Translations under genes and position numbers: made by a program | Shown here: piece after piece, positions 28,432 through 36,513 of the stretch | Numbering within the stretch: the first letter of the stretch is position 1 | Layout: each line of letters opens with the position of its first letter | From: Verrucomicrobiaceae bacterium | GTDB taxonomy: Bacteria; Verrucomicrobiota; Verrucomicrobiia; Verrucomicrobiales; Verrucomicrobiaceae | Direction of reading: 5' to 3' | Length of the DNA stretch: 64,000 nucleotides | NCBI GenBank assembly: GCA_016713035.1 | Contig: JADJPW010000003.1 | Location: forward strand, 248,001 to 312,000 | Notes under the pieces: model-generated | What the model was told of the DNA's origin: nothing | Database searches by the model: none | The model's input: the letters and a program-made list of their open reading frames with translations, nothing else

Positions 28432-29325
28432 GTGGCCACCCTCTCCGACATCCTCCACGCCGAAGACATCACGAGTCTGCAACACCTGCAGCTCTTCGCA
28501 CGCACCGTCGTCGAGGGCTTCACCACGGGCCACCACGCCTCGCCGCACAAAGGATTCAGTGTCGAGTTCCGCCAGCATCGGCCCTACGTCCAGGGGGATG
28601 AGATTCGCCGGCTCGACTGGAAGGTCTTTGGCCGTAGCGACCGCTTTTACATCCGTGAATACGATGAAGAGACCAATCTCCGCGCCACCATCGTTCTCGA
28701 TGCCAGCGGCAGCATGAATTACCGTGGTAGCAAAGGCGTCCTAAAGTTCGACTACGCACGCAAGCTCGCCGCCTCGCTCGCCTACCTGCTCATGAGTCAG
28801 CAGGATGCCGTCGGACTCATCACCTTTGATAGCAAAGTGCGTGATCTCATCCCCTGCCACACCAAGATCACCCATCTCCATGTCCTTTTGGAAACGATGA
28901 TCAAAACGGAGCCCGGCAAGGACACCAGCCTCGCTCCTGTCATCGAATCCCTCGCCCAGCGCCTGAAGCGCCGCGGCCTCGTCATCCTCATCAGCGACTT
29001 CTTTGACGATCCCGCCGCCATTTTGAAGTCTGTCGGCATCCTGCGCAAAAAAGGCCACGAAGTCATCGCCCTCCAGCTCTGGGACCGCGACGAGATCGAC
29101 TTCCCCTTTGGCAACTGGGCACGCTTTGAGAACCTGGAAAACGACGAGGACTTCCTCCTCCTCGATCCCGCCACGGTCCGACAGCGCTACATCGAGGTGC
29201 AGAAACGCTTCGCAACCGATCTCAAAGAAGGCTTTAGCAAACACCAGATCGACTACCTCAGCCTCCCCACGGACGAATCGCACTCCATGGCACTGCGGAA
29301 CTACCTCGCCCTGCGCATGCGCTGA
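28432..29325 (+). CDS. DUF58 domain protein, partner of MoxR
   Basis: The 297-residue protein starts at GTG 28432 (MATLSDILHA). It carries the DUF58 signature (RRLDWKVFGRSDRFYIREYDE) and then a von Willebrand A-like fold with a MIDAS-type motif DASGSM near residue 90 and a downstream SDFFDD. MoxR/DUF58 pairs are often found with membrane proteins that have vWA and Bat-like domains and are linked to envelope stress, but the precise role is unknown. It lacks a signal peptide and clear membrane segments, so it is probably cytoplasmic. No further operon members follow; the next feature is a candidate small RNA. Confidence 0.92.
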   Translation: MATLSDILHAEDITSLQHLQLFARTVVEGFTTGHHASPHKGFSVEFRQHRPYVQGDEIRRLDWKVFGRSDRFYIREYDEETNLRATIVLDASGSMNYRGSKGVLKFDYARKLAASLAYLLMSQQDAVGLITFDSKVRDLIPCHTKITHLHVLLETMIKTEPGKDTSLAPVIESLAQRLKRRGLVILISDFFDDPAAILKSVGILRKKGHEVIALQLWDRDEIDFPFGNWARFENLENDEDFLLLDPATVRQRYIEVQKRFATDLKEGFSKHQIDYLSLPTDESHSMALRNYLALRMR

Positions 29326-29575
29326 GTCAGCGCCCGACTAGGCGCATGCTGCCCCCCGATTCCGGTAGGCCGAAAATTGGCAAAAATAGGCACTTTTTGC
29401 CATTTGGGGCCCTTTTTCGACTTATCTAGTAATTATAGACCCAACATGTCAGCCCCGCCCGGAGTCCCAAAACCATGTCAAGACTCCTTTTGCTAAAAGA
29501 TTGAGAAAAATGCCACCATTTAGCTATCAAAAATGAGACTCAAACAGTTCTTTTTGCAAAAGAAGGGGCAGCAGG
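29326..29575. other. Intergenic, no gene seen
   Basis: This stretch lies between the DUF58 stop and the candidate small-RNA promoter. It contains an inverted repeat GGCAAAAA / TTTTTGCC (about 29378-29411) followed by GGGGCCC and a short T-run, which could end DUF58 transcription, but the stem is weak. No coding potential or RNA family was recognised. Confidence 0.5.
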
Positions 29576-29603
29576 TTGACTGATCGGCCAAAACTTTTAA
29601 TCT
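29576..29603 (+). promoter_or_regulatory. Candidate sigma70-type promoter for small RNA
   Basis: A -35-like TTGACT at 29576-29581 and a -10-like TAATCT at 29598-29603 are separated by 16 bases. Transcription would start near 29610. No ORF with support follows before the terminator at 29709-29745, so the promoter appears to serve a noncoding transcript. Confidence 0.5.
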
Positions 29604-29609
29604 CCCGGC

Positions 29610-29745
29610 GTCCTTGAGGGTAACCTCGGGACCACGGTTTGCAGCTCTCCTCAGCTACAAATTTTGTGCCAACGGTCCTCATTCGTTGTTGGTTGCTGGA
29701 TCGCTATGGAACCCTCCGGTGGTAACACCGGAGGGTTCTTTTTTT
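29610..29745 (+). ncRNA. Candidate structured small RNA of unknown family
   Basis: The inferred transcript is about 136 nt, from the promoter at 29576 to a strong intrinsic terminator. Internal pairing is visible: GGACC near 29629 pairs with GGUCC near 29676, enclosing a hairpin in which UUUG-C-AGCU pairs with AGCU-A-CAAA around CUCCUC. It does not match the consensus features I know for 4.5S RNA, tmRNA or 6S RNA. It lies convergent to trpE on the other strand. The start is inferred and the 5' end may differ by several bases. Confidence 0.45.
29709..29745 (+). terminator. Strong intrinsic terminator
   Basis: A perfect 13-bp stem (gaaccctccggtg at 29709-29721, caccggagggttc at 29726-29738) closes a GTAA loop of the stable GNRA type and is followed by seven T residues (29739-29745). 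The T-run defines plus-strand termination. Confidence 0.92.
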
Positions 29746-29860
29746 GGCCAACCAAGCCAGCAAAAACCAACGACAGCCTAACCAAGACCGAACTCATTGT
29801 GCATGACTCTGTGAAAAGTCTGCGAATAGGTTGTTCAAATCTGCCGGAAACTTTTCGCGC

Positions 29861-31375
29861 TTACTTTTCACCCAGTTGCTTTGCCCACTCGATGGCTCGC
29901 AGCATTCCCGTAGCCTTGTTCACCGTCTCACGGTACTCATAGGCAGGATCAGAATCTGCCACCACACCGGCACCAGCCTGCACGTAGGCTTTCCCATCCT
30001 TCACCACACAGGTGCGCAGCGCGATGCAGGAGTCCAGATTCCCATCAAAGCCGAAGTAGCCCACCGCACCTGCGTAGGCACAGCGTTTGCTCTTTTCGCA
30101 CTCATTGATGATTTCCATAGCTCGCACCTTCGGCGATCCGCTGACCGTCCCTGCCGGGAAAGTGGCACGCATCACATCGTATGCGGACTTCTCGGGGCGC
30201 AGGCGGCCATCCACATTGGAGACGATGTGCATGACATGCGAGTAACGCTCGATCACCATTAGGTCGCTGACTCTCACGCTGCCATAGTCTGCCACGCGGC
30301 CCACATCGTTGCGGGCCAGATCGACCAGCATGATGTGCTCTGCACGTTCTTTCGGGTCATGGAGCAGTTCATCGGCCAGCGCATCGTCTTCGGCCTTGGT
30401 TTTGCCACGCCAGCGTGTGCCAGCGATGGGGTGGATGTCGATCCGGCCATCCATGCACTTCACGTGCACCTCCGGCGAGCTACCGACGAGCGCAAAGCCC
30501 TGCGGGAAGTCCATGCAGAACATGTACGGGCTAGGATTCACATGCCGCAGAGCCCGGAAGAGGTCGATCGTGCTGCCGTGATACGCCGTCTCGAAGCGCT
30601 GTGAGGGCACTCCCTGGAAAATATCGCCCGCAGCGATGTACTCCTTCATTTTGAGCACCATCGCCTCGTATTCCTCACGGGTGGTGTTCCCCGCAGGCGC
30701 AGGCAGTTGCTCATTGGACACTGGCGCAAAGGCCTGGAGCGGTTTGGCCGCCAGGGGCTTTTCCAAGCGGGTCATCACCTCCGAAATCTGCTCCTTCGCC
30801 CATTCGTAGGCAGCCTCCAGCGTCGCGTGCTCATCCGTATGCACATTGGCGATGATCGAGAGCCGCCGCGTGCGGTGGTCAAAGACCAGCACCGTATCCG
30901 TGATCATGAAAACCATGTCCGGCAGGCCTAGCTCATCCTTTTTCGGCGCAGGCAGCGTCGGCTCAAAAAAACGCACCATGTCGTAGGCCAGGTAGCCTAC
31001 TGCTCCACCGTGGAAAACCGGCAGCGGCAGCGCATCATGCGGACGGAAGGCCTTCATCAGCATCTCCAGCTCGGTCAGCGGATCACCCTCCGTCGTGAAT
31101 GTGCGCTTCTGGCCACGCTCCTCGATCTCGATCTCCTTACCCCTCGCGGTGAAGATGATGCGCGGTGAGCTACCCAGCAGCGAATAGCGCCCAGAGTGCT
31201 GCGTCAGCTCCGCAGACTCCAGCAGGAAGCCGCAGCGGCCATCATGGATCTTTTGGAAGGCGGAGAGCGGCGTTTCATAATCCGCCGTCAACTCTGCCAC
31301 CACTGGTACGAGCGATCCCTTTTCCGCGAGTGACTGGAAGGTGGGAAAATCGGGCTGAAGATGGAGCTGGGGCAT
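29861..31375 (-). CDS. trpE: Anthranilate synthase component I
   Basis: TrpE converts chorismate to anthranilate, the first step of tryptophan synthesis, with glutamine-derived ammonia from TrpG. The protein has about 504 residues from the ATG near 31375 (MPQLHLQPDF); a TTG at 31414 would extend it by 13. The N-terminal LLES motif is the tryptophan feedback site. The C-terminal chorismate-binding domain shows IAGTRWRG, DLARNDVGRV, MHIVSNVDG, FPAGTVSGSPK and AGAVGYFGFDG. No trpG or other trp gene is adjacent, so the pathway is dispersed in this genome. A small cytochrome gene lies about 74 bp upstream on the same strand. Confidence 0.95.
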   Translation of the reverse strand: MPQLHLQPDFPTFQSLAEKGSLVPVVAELTADYETPLSAFQKIHDGRCGFLLESAELTQHSGRYSLLGSSPRIIFTARGKEIEIEERGQKRTFTTEGDPLTELEMLMKAFRPHDALPLPVFHGGAVGYLAYDMVRFFEPTLPAPKKDELGLPDMVFMITDTVLVFDHRTRRLSIIANVHTDEHATLEAAYEWAKEQISEVMTRLEKPLAAKPLQAFAPVSNEQLPAPAGNTTREEYEAMVLKMKEYIAAGDIFQGVPSQRFETAYHGSTIDLFRALRHVNPSPYMFCMDFPQGFALVGSSPEVHVKCMDGRIDIHPIAGTRWRGKTKAEDDALADELLHDPKERAEHIMLVDLARNDVGRVADYGSVRVSDLMVIERYSHVMHIVSNVDGRLRPEKSAYDVMRATFPAGTVSGSPKVRAMEIINECEKSKRCAYAGAVGYFGFDGNLDSCIALRTCVVKDGKAYVQAGAGVVADSDPAYEYRETVNKATGMLRAIEWAKQLGEK

Positions 31376-31449
31376 GAGCGGGCCGATTCTGGATGCGAAA
31401 TGCCTGAAGATCAAAGCAGAAGCCGCAGCAGAATGCGGCTCCGTGCCAC

Positions 31450-31869
31450 TTATCGGCTCTCCGCGCCCACTTGGGGCGTGAGCATGCCCTTTGGCCCCTC
31501 AGGCCAATACGCACCATCCTCGATCCACTCACGCAGCGTGCCGATCTGGTCCTCCGTCAGGCTCATTTCTCTCCGTGGCATCATTTTCGGATGGCTGCCT
31601 CCACGCTGCACCGCACTGATCAGCAGACTGCAATCAGGATCATCCGGCTGGATGTAGTCACGGCCACTCGCACTGCGAGCAAAGGCGGTAGCCTTGCTCG
31701 ATAGATTCATCGCAGGCGGACGCAGTGCACCATTGTGGCAGCTCAGGCAGTTCTGCTGCAAAATCGGCTTCACCTCACTGAGAAAGAACGTTTCGCGTTC
31801 TGCATCCGCAGCACCAGGAATGACAGCGCAGGCGGGCAAAAGAAGAACAAAGGGCAGGAGTCGGTTCAT
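31450..31869 (-). CDS. Small PSCyt1-type cytochrome c, probable lipoprotein
   Basis: The 139-residue protein starts at ATG 31869 (MNRLLPFVLLLPAC). The leader ends in a lipobox-like LPAC, so it may be a lipoprotein, although ordinary cleavage after the downstream GAADA is also possible. A single heme c site CLSCH lies near residue 40, and a Met-rich PKMMPRREM segment could supply the distal ligand. The end WIEDGAYWPEG is typical of planctomycete/verrucomicrobial cytochrome domains. It is probably a periplasmic electron carrier. The frame is open to 31920 but the extra residues do not suit a leader. Confidence 0.85.
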   Translation of the reverse strand: MNRLLPFVLLLPACAVIPGAADAERETFFLSEVKPILQQNCLSCHNGALRPPAMNLSSKATAFARSASGRDYIQPDDPDCSLLISAVQRGGSHPKMMPRREMSLTEDQIGTLREWIEDGAYWPEGPKGMLTPQVGAESR

Positions 31870-31970
31870 GCACCTGAGCATAGCGATACCGCACTGTGAA
31901 GCTATTCCGCTTTTGTGCAAAATGACGCCACCGCTTGACGCCTACCTCGCCAGCGAGCGATGCTATCAGC

Positions 31971-32636
31971 ATGAAACGCCAAGCTGCTAAATCACCCGCA
32001 CAGGCTCACTGCCGCATCGTGCTCACCGGCGGCCCCGGTGGCGGCAAAACGACTGCCGCAGACCTCTTCCGCCGCGAGATCGGCGACCGCGTCGTCATGG
32101 TGCCAGAGGCCGCCACCATGGTCTTCAGCGGCGGCTTCCCCCGCTCCACCCTGCCCATGGCCGTGCATGCCGCACAGCGTGCCATCTACCATGTTCAGCG
32201 GAATCTCGAGGACGTACAGGCCGCGCTCTATCCCGAAAAAGTGCTCCTCTGTGACCGTGGCACCGTCGATGGCGCCGCCTACTGGCCCGGAGACAGCGCA
32301 GACTTTTTCGCAGAGATGGGCAGCACACTCGCGGCCGAGCTGGCACGCTATGACGCCGTCATCTTCTTTGAAAGCGCCGCCGCTGGCGGCATGGACATCC
32401 AGAGTGGCAATCCCATCCGCAATGAAACCCTGGAGCAGGCCGTGCAGCTCGATCACCGGCTCCGCGCCCTCTGGTCGCAGCACCCGCGCTTCATTCTCGT
32501 GCCGCATAATCCATCCTTCTTCAAAAAGATCTCCCACGGCCTCGCCGTGCTCGACAGCATCGTACGCGAGCTCGACTGCAAACCACCTCCGCAGCCCAGA
32601 CGCACCGCCCCACCCTCGCGGCGGTCCGGAGTCTGA
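31971..32636 (+). CDS. NadR/Ttd14-like P-loop ATPase (AAA_28)
   Basis: The 221-residue protein starts at ATG 31971 (MKRQAAKS). It has a Walker A GGPGGGKTT, a mid-chain LLCDRGTVDGAAYWP motif that is characteristic of this kinase-like group, and an Arg/His-rich lid. Members resemble the kinase domain of NadR and may phosphorylate small molecules or nucleosides, but no substrate is known. The C-terminus is a Pro/Arg-rich tail. It diverges from the small cytochrome gene across about 100 bp and precedes an M48 lipoprotein in the same direction. Confidence 0.8.
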   Translation: MKRQAAKSPAQAHCRIVLTGGPGGGKTTAADLFRREIGDRVVMVPEAATMVFSGGFPRSTLPMAVHAAQRAIYHVQRNLEDVQAALYPEKVLLCDRGTVDGAAYWPGDSADFFAEMGSTLAAELARYDAVIFFESAAAGGMDIQSGNPIRNETLEQAVQLDHRLRALWSQHPRFILVPHNPSFFKKISHGLAVLDSIVRELDCKPPPQPRRTAPPSRRSGV

Positions 32637-32685
32637 TTTTTTTTGTGGTTGAGGCCTCGGCACATACTCCCAATGATGCCGCGCC

Positions 32686-33477
32686 ATGAAAAAAGTCTCA
32701 CCCCGCCTCTGCTCACTCGCCTTGCCCATGGTGCTCGCACTCAGCACCATCCTCATCGCCTGCACCACCGTGCCGGAGATGGGCCGCAGCTCCTTCAATT
32801 TCATCCCCAACACGCACCTCAGCCAAATGGGGCTGACCGAGTTCGAAAAGATGAAAAAGGACAAGCGCCGCTCCTACAACAGCACCCAACTCGCCGCCGT
32901 CAATCGTGTGGCCACCCGGCTCAAGCGTGTCGTCCCCCTCCGCAATGCCAACTGGGAATTCGTCCTCTTTGATGACAGTCAGCCAAACGCCTTCGCCCTC
33001 CCCGGCGGCAAAGTCGGCGTCAACAGCGGCATCTTCAAAGTCGCTCACAATGATGCCCAGCTCGCCGCCGTGCTCGGCCATGAGCTAGCCCACGTCGTCG
33101 CCGGACACAGCGGCGAGCGCATGAGCACCAGCATCCTCGGAGCCGCAGGCGTCGCCGTCCTCGGAGCCATGCTAGGCCAAGAAGGCGGCCCCGATGCCAA
33201 CATCGCCACCACCGCCGCAGGTGCCGCCGTCGGACTCGGCGTCCTGCGCTTCGGCCGTGGACAGGAGCTCGAAGCCGATAAAATGGGAGCCATCTACATG
33301 GCCCGTGGCGGCTACGACCCGCAGCAGAGCATCCAGCTTTGGCAAAACTTCGCTGCACACAGCCGCAGCAAGAGCGGAGCCCAGCTCCCCGCCTTCCTCA
33401 GCACCCACCCGCTCGACTCCACCCGCATCGAAAGCCTCCGCGCCTTCATGCCCCGCGCCATGCAGGAGTATCATTGA
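32686..33477 (+). CDS. M48 family metallopeptidase lipoprotein
   Basis: The 263-residue protein has a lipoprotein signal (MKKVSPRLCSLALPMVLALS, lipobox LIAC), so it should be anchored on the periplasmic face. The zinc site HELAHVVAGH lies near residue 131 and the third ligand is in ELEADKMG. A Gly/Ala-rich hydrophobic insert lies between them. The C-terminus has the STHP motif. It resembles LoiP/YcaL-type peptidases that act in outer-membrane protein quality control. It is intact, unlike the related gene at 2127. The esterase-like gene begins 26 bp downstream. Confidence 0.92.
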   Translation: MKKVSPRLCSLALPMVLALSTILIACTTVPEMGRSSFNFIPNTHLSQMGLTEFEKMKKDKRRSYNSTQLAAVNRVATRLKRVVPLRNANWEFVLFDDSQPNAFALPGGKVGVNSGIFKVAHNDAQLAAVLGHELAHVVAGHSGERMSTSILGAAGVAVLGAMLGQEGGPDANIATTAAGAAVGLGVLRFGRGQELEADKMGAIYMARGGYDPQQSIQLWQNFAAHSRSKSGAQLPAFLSTHPLDSTRIESLRAFMPRAMQEYH

Positions 33478-33503
33478 TCCCCTTCCCCCCCCCTTGCACG
33501 CTC

Positions 33504-34988
33504 ATGCTCCGCCCACTCCTCGCACTCAGTCTCGCCCTGGCTCAGCCCTTAATAGCGGCAGATGAATACCCACCAGGGCCAGACTCCAAGCCCCAACCCG
33601 GCATCGCCAAAGGCACCCTCATCAAAGACACCTACCGCGCCGCCAGCGACAGCGTCTTCCCCGGCACCGAGCGTGAATACACCCTCTACCTCCCCGCCGC
33701 ATTCGATCCGGCAAAGCCCACGCCCTACATGGTCTTCCAGGACGGCGTCATCTACCAGGCCCCCACCGTCTTCGACAATCTCATCGCCAAAAAAGAAATC
33801 CCACCCCTCGTCGGCGTCTTCATCCGCCCCGGCGTCGTCCCCGCAGCGAACGACAATGCCCTCCCCCGCTTCAATCGCAGCTACGAATACGACAGCGTCA
33901 ACCCCTCCTACTCGCAGTTCCTCATCGACGAGTTCCTGCCCGCCATCGAGGCCAAGCACGGCCTCAAACTGAGCACCGATCCCAATCACGCCGCCATCTC
34001 CGGCAACAGCAGCGGCGGCATCTGTGCCTTCATGGCCGCGTGGCATCGCCCGGACCGCTTTCGTCGCGTCTTTACAGGCGTGGGCACCTACGTCGGCATT
34101 CACGGGGCCGATCAACTGCCCGTCCTCGTCCGCAAAGTCGAGCCCAAGCCCCTCCGCGTCTTCCTCCAAAGCGGCACCGGCGACAACAACCTCTACTGCG
34201 GCGACTGGTGGATGGCCAACCAGATGATGGAACGCAGCCTCACCTGGGCCGGTTACGACGTGAACCACGCCTGGGGCGAAGGCGGCCACAACGCCAAACA
34301 CGCCACCCAAATCTTCCCCGACGTGATGCGCTGGCTCTGGCGCGACTGGCAGACGAACATCGAAGTGAAGGCCAACCCGAAAGACGATTCGAAGTGGAAA
34401 GGCTACGAAATCATCCCCACCGGCTCCGCCTGGGAAAAAGTGGAGAATTCACTCAAACAGCCCGCACATCACCTCCAAGTCGATCTCAGCGGCCAAATCA
34501 CTCCCACAGCCAATCCACATCCTAGAGCCGTGGACCACACCGGACGCAAAATCGCCCTCCCAGAAGGAGGCAATGGTCAATCCCTCTGCTTATCACCCGA
34601 TCAAACACTCGCCTACATCTCGCAAAAAAACGCCCACTTCATCCACTCTGCCCAAATCAGCCCCAGCGGCACCCTCCAGCATGCCCAGCCCTATTACATG
34701 CTCGAAACCCGAGATGACGGCACCTGCGAAGCCTCCGGCATGAGCGTGGACACCGAAGGCCGCCTCTACGTCGCCACCGCACTCGGCGTGCAAGTCTGTG
34801 ATCAGGCTGGCCGCGTCAACTACATCCTCCCCACGCCCAAACAGCCCCTAGACGTCTGCTTCGGCGGCAAAGACCTCAGCGAACTATTCATCGCCTGCGG
34901 CGACACCATCTACAAACGCCCCACCAAGGCCAAAGGCGTGATCAGCGGCCAACAAAAGCCCCTCAAGCCCACCGCCCCGAAACTCTAA
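33504..34988 (+). CDS. Secreted esterase (EsD-like) fused to SMP-30-like domain
   Basis: The 494-residue protein starts at ATG 33504 with a signal peptide (MLRPLLALSLALAQPLIAAD). The N-terminal half is an alpha/beta-hydrolase of the esterase D / enterochelin esterase type, with the nucleophile in SGNSSGG near residue 175 and a probable catalytic His in WGEGGHN. The C-terminal half has beta-propeller features of the SMP-30/gluconolactonase family (MSVDTEGRLYVATALGVQV). Such proteins in Verrucomicrobia are thought to de-esterify plant or algal polysaccharide. The upstream open frame from 33339 overlaps the M48 gene and is rejected. Confidence 0.87.
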   Translation: MLRPLLALSLALAQPLIAADEYPPGPDSKPQPGIAKGTLIKDTYRAASDSVFPGTEREYTLYLPAAFDPAKPTPYMVFQDGVIYQAPTVFDNLIAKKEIPPLVGVFIRPGVVPAANDNALPRFNRSYEYDSVNPSYSQFLIDEFLPAIEAKHGLKLSTDPNHAAISGNSSGGICAFMAAWHRPDRFRRVFTGVGTYVGIHGADQLPVLVRKVEPKPLRVFLQSGTGDNNLYCGDWWMANQMMERSLTWAGYDVNHAWGEGGHNAKHATQIFPDVMRWLWRDWQTNIEVKANPKDDSKWKGYEIIPTGSAWEKVENSLKQPAHHLQVDLSGQITPTANPHPRAVDHTGRKIALPEGGNGQSLCLSPDQTLAYISQKNAHFIHSAQISPSGTLQHAQPYYMLETRDDGTCEASGMSVDTEGRLYVATALGVQVCDQAGRVNYILPTPKQPLDVCFGGKDLSELFIACGDTIYKRPTKAKGVISGQQKPLKPTAPKL

Positions 34989-35137
34989 GTCCCGCCCTAA
35001 CGCTCCGCCCCACCCTTTGCTTGTTGGTAAACTCCCTCAGACCGATTGGGGAGTCTGCATTGTTCTCCAGAGGCAGCGAATCGAGCAAAAAGAAGCAAGA
35101 GCACGCTCGCCGTCAACTCTACCTCTTCGCCCAAGGC

Positions 35138-35788
35138 TTACGCACCAAAACCATGGAAAATGGGACGTGTGACTTCGGAGCGGAAGGTTGGGTCAAGGGC
35201 GCATCGCTTGCGCTTGCGCTTGCTGCTCATGGAACCTTTTAGTGGGCTGGCCTTCAGCACCTTGGCTGATATTTCGCGCAGCAAAGTGAGGCTGTGCGCG
35301 GCGGTTTTGTCCCGCACCTGGCAGTGATCCTCGTTGTAGGTCACGTCCAGCAGATGATGGCACTGATTTTGACTCGCTACACTCGCCCTGCGGGCTGCCT
35401 GCGGCAGTGTATCTCCGCTGCGATCCGGTTCCACCGACCAATGGTTGCGGATGAGCCTTCCCAAATCCGCCGCATCGGCCTTCGAGTTGCTGAGATAGTA
35501 ATGCATTTCGACAGTTGGTTTCTCCGCGCTGTGGCGCTGGCGCATGGTCTCGCGCCGCACACAGATGACGCTTTGCAGCCCCGTCCACTTCCATGACTTG
35601 GGCCACCAGCTCATGTCGCGGATGACGACGACTTCGCGCTTCTCGTAGCGCCCGCAGTTTTGCTCTCTGGTGGTGCTCACCTCGCACCCGGGCTGCCATC
35701 CGCCCTGCGCATGGGTTTGGTCCTCCGGTAGGCGCAGGTTTTCAAAATAGGAGCAGGTTGCGGATGGACCACTGGAGAGCGGGTTCAT
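35138..35788 (-). pseudogene. ISAs1-family transposase remnant (C-terminal part)
   Basis: This 216-codon frame holds the C-terminal half of an ISAs1-type transposase: GRYEKREVVVI, WTGLQSVICVRR, a YYLSN segment, IRNHWSVE, then LLDVTYNEDHCQVRD and SLTLLREISAKVLK. The N-terminal region with the first catalytic Asp residues is missing or unrecognisable, so it cannot be active. The motif order is interrupted between NHWSVE and NQCHHLLDV by 20 extra codons (35369-35428). No terminal repeats of the IS could be found. It marks the decayed zone left of the polysaccharide locus. Confidence 0.75.
35369..35428 (-). repeat. 60-bp in-frame palindromic insertion within the transposase remnant
   Basis: Exactly 60 bp (20 codons) separates two parts of a conserved transposase motif. 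Inside it, 35374-35423 is a compact palindrome. An outer stem tacac (35378-35382) / gtgta (35407-35411) encloses two 4-bp hairpins with TGC loops: gccctgcgggc (35385-35395) and tgcctgcggca (35396-35406). The ends tcgc/gcga also pair. The design resembles REP-like or in-frame palindromic elements. Confidence 0.65.
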
Positions 35789-36249
35789 ACTCCTCTGGGA
35801 ACCATAAAAAGAAGTTTTGCAGGCCTTTGTTGAGGTCGAGGCCTCGCTTGAGCCCTGGCTCCAGGGTCGCTTCGACCTTCCGGTCGGAAATGAGGCAGTT
35901 GAAGCAGCTTTTTGAGCTTGGAGCGCCCCGTTCGCACCTGGATGGTGGTGAAGCCAGGATGATGTTTTTGGCAGTGCTGGATCGCATGGGGAAAGGGAGG
36001 AGGAAAAGGTCAGTGTCCGCTGGAGGGCCGAAATTTACGGTAACGGTGGGACAGTTGCATGGGGGGGGGGGCGATAGCGTCAGGTAAGGTTTGGAGGTTA
36101 CGATGAGAACTGCCATTGAAAATCTTGAGTAATGGAGCTGGAGGTGTCAGCATCAAGCCGGTTTCTAGCTAGTGATTGACTTTCGCATTGGATGAGGATC
36201 TAGATTTTTTTGTTGCCCAGCTGGCGGCGTGGTGACACATCAAAACATC
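35789..36249. other. Decayed intergenic region
   Basis: No gene is supported. Short open frames on both strands (for example 35742-36116 minus) have no recognisable motifs. An 11-base G run lies at 36061-36071 and may be a sequencing or assembly weak point. The segment is probably the remains of mobile DNA beside the ISAs1 remnant. Confidence 0.5.
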
Positions 36250-36504
36250 ATGCCGTCTGAAAATGCCGCCCCCAGCCCATCTGCTAAGCCCACTTTTTCT
36301 GTGCTGGTTTCTTCCTGTGATTCCTACAGTGACCTGTGGCCGTTCTTCTTCCATTTCTTTAATCTTCAATGGCCGCAGCCTTCTGTCCCGGTGCGCCTCC
36401 TCGACGTGCAGCGCCTGTACAGCATTGGCTGGAAAGCCAAAGCCCCTTCCGCGGCGGCGTATCAATGGTACCGCGAGCATGTCCCCGGAGCACGAGATTC
36501 GTAG
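36250..36504 (+). pseudogene. Scar ORF: glycosyltransferase start joined to GDP-fucose-synthase-like end
   Basis: The 84-codon frame starts at ATG 36250. Its first half (FSVLVSSCDSYSDLWPFFF) looks like the beginning of a glycosyltransferase or related polysaccharide protein. Its second half (VRLLDVQRLYSIGWKAK, then YQWYREHV) looks like the C-terminal end of a GDP-L-fucose synthase/SDR epimerase. The join is near 36388. I infer that a deletion removed the bulk of both genes and fused their ends in frame. It lies immediately before the cytidylyltransferase gene. Confidence 0.55.
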
Positions 36505-36513
36505 TTAAGACTT

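Noticed and set aside
29664..29942. 92-residue plus-strand ORF
   Set aside because: It runs through the intrinsic terminator and into the 3' end of trpE on the other strand, with no family features.
33339..33503. Upstream extension of the esterase frame
   Set aside because: It overlaps the M48 lipoprotein gene, and the ATG at 33504 gives a clean signal peptide.
35742..36116. 124-residue minus-strand ORF beside the ISAs1 remnant
   Set aside because: It shows no motif of ISAs1 or any other family, and its start region includes the poly-G run.
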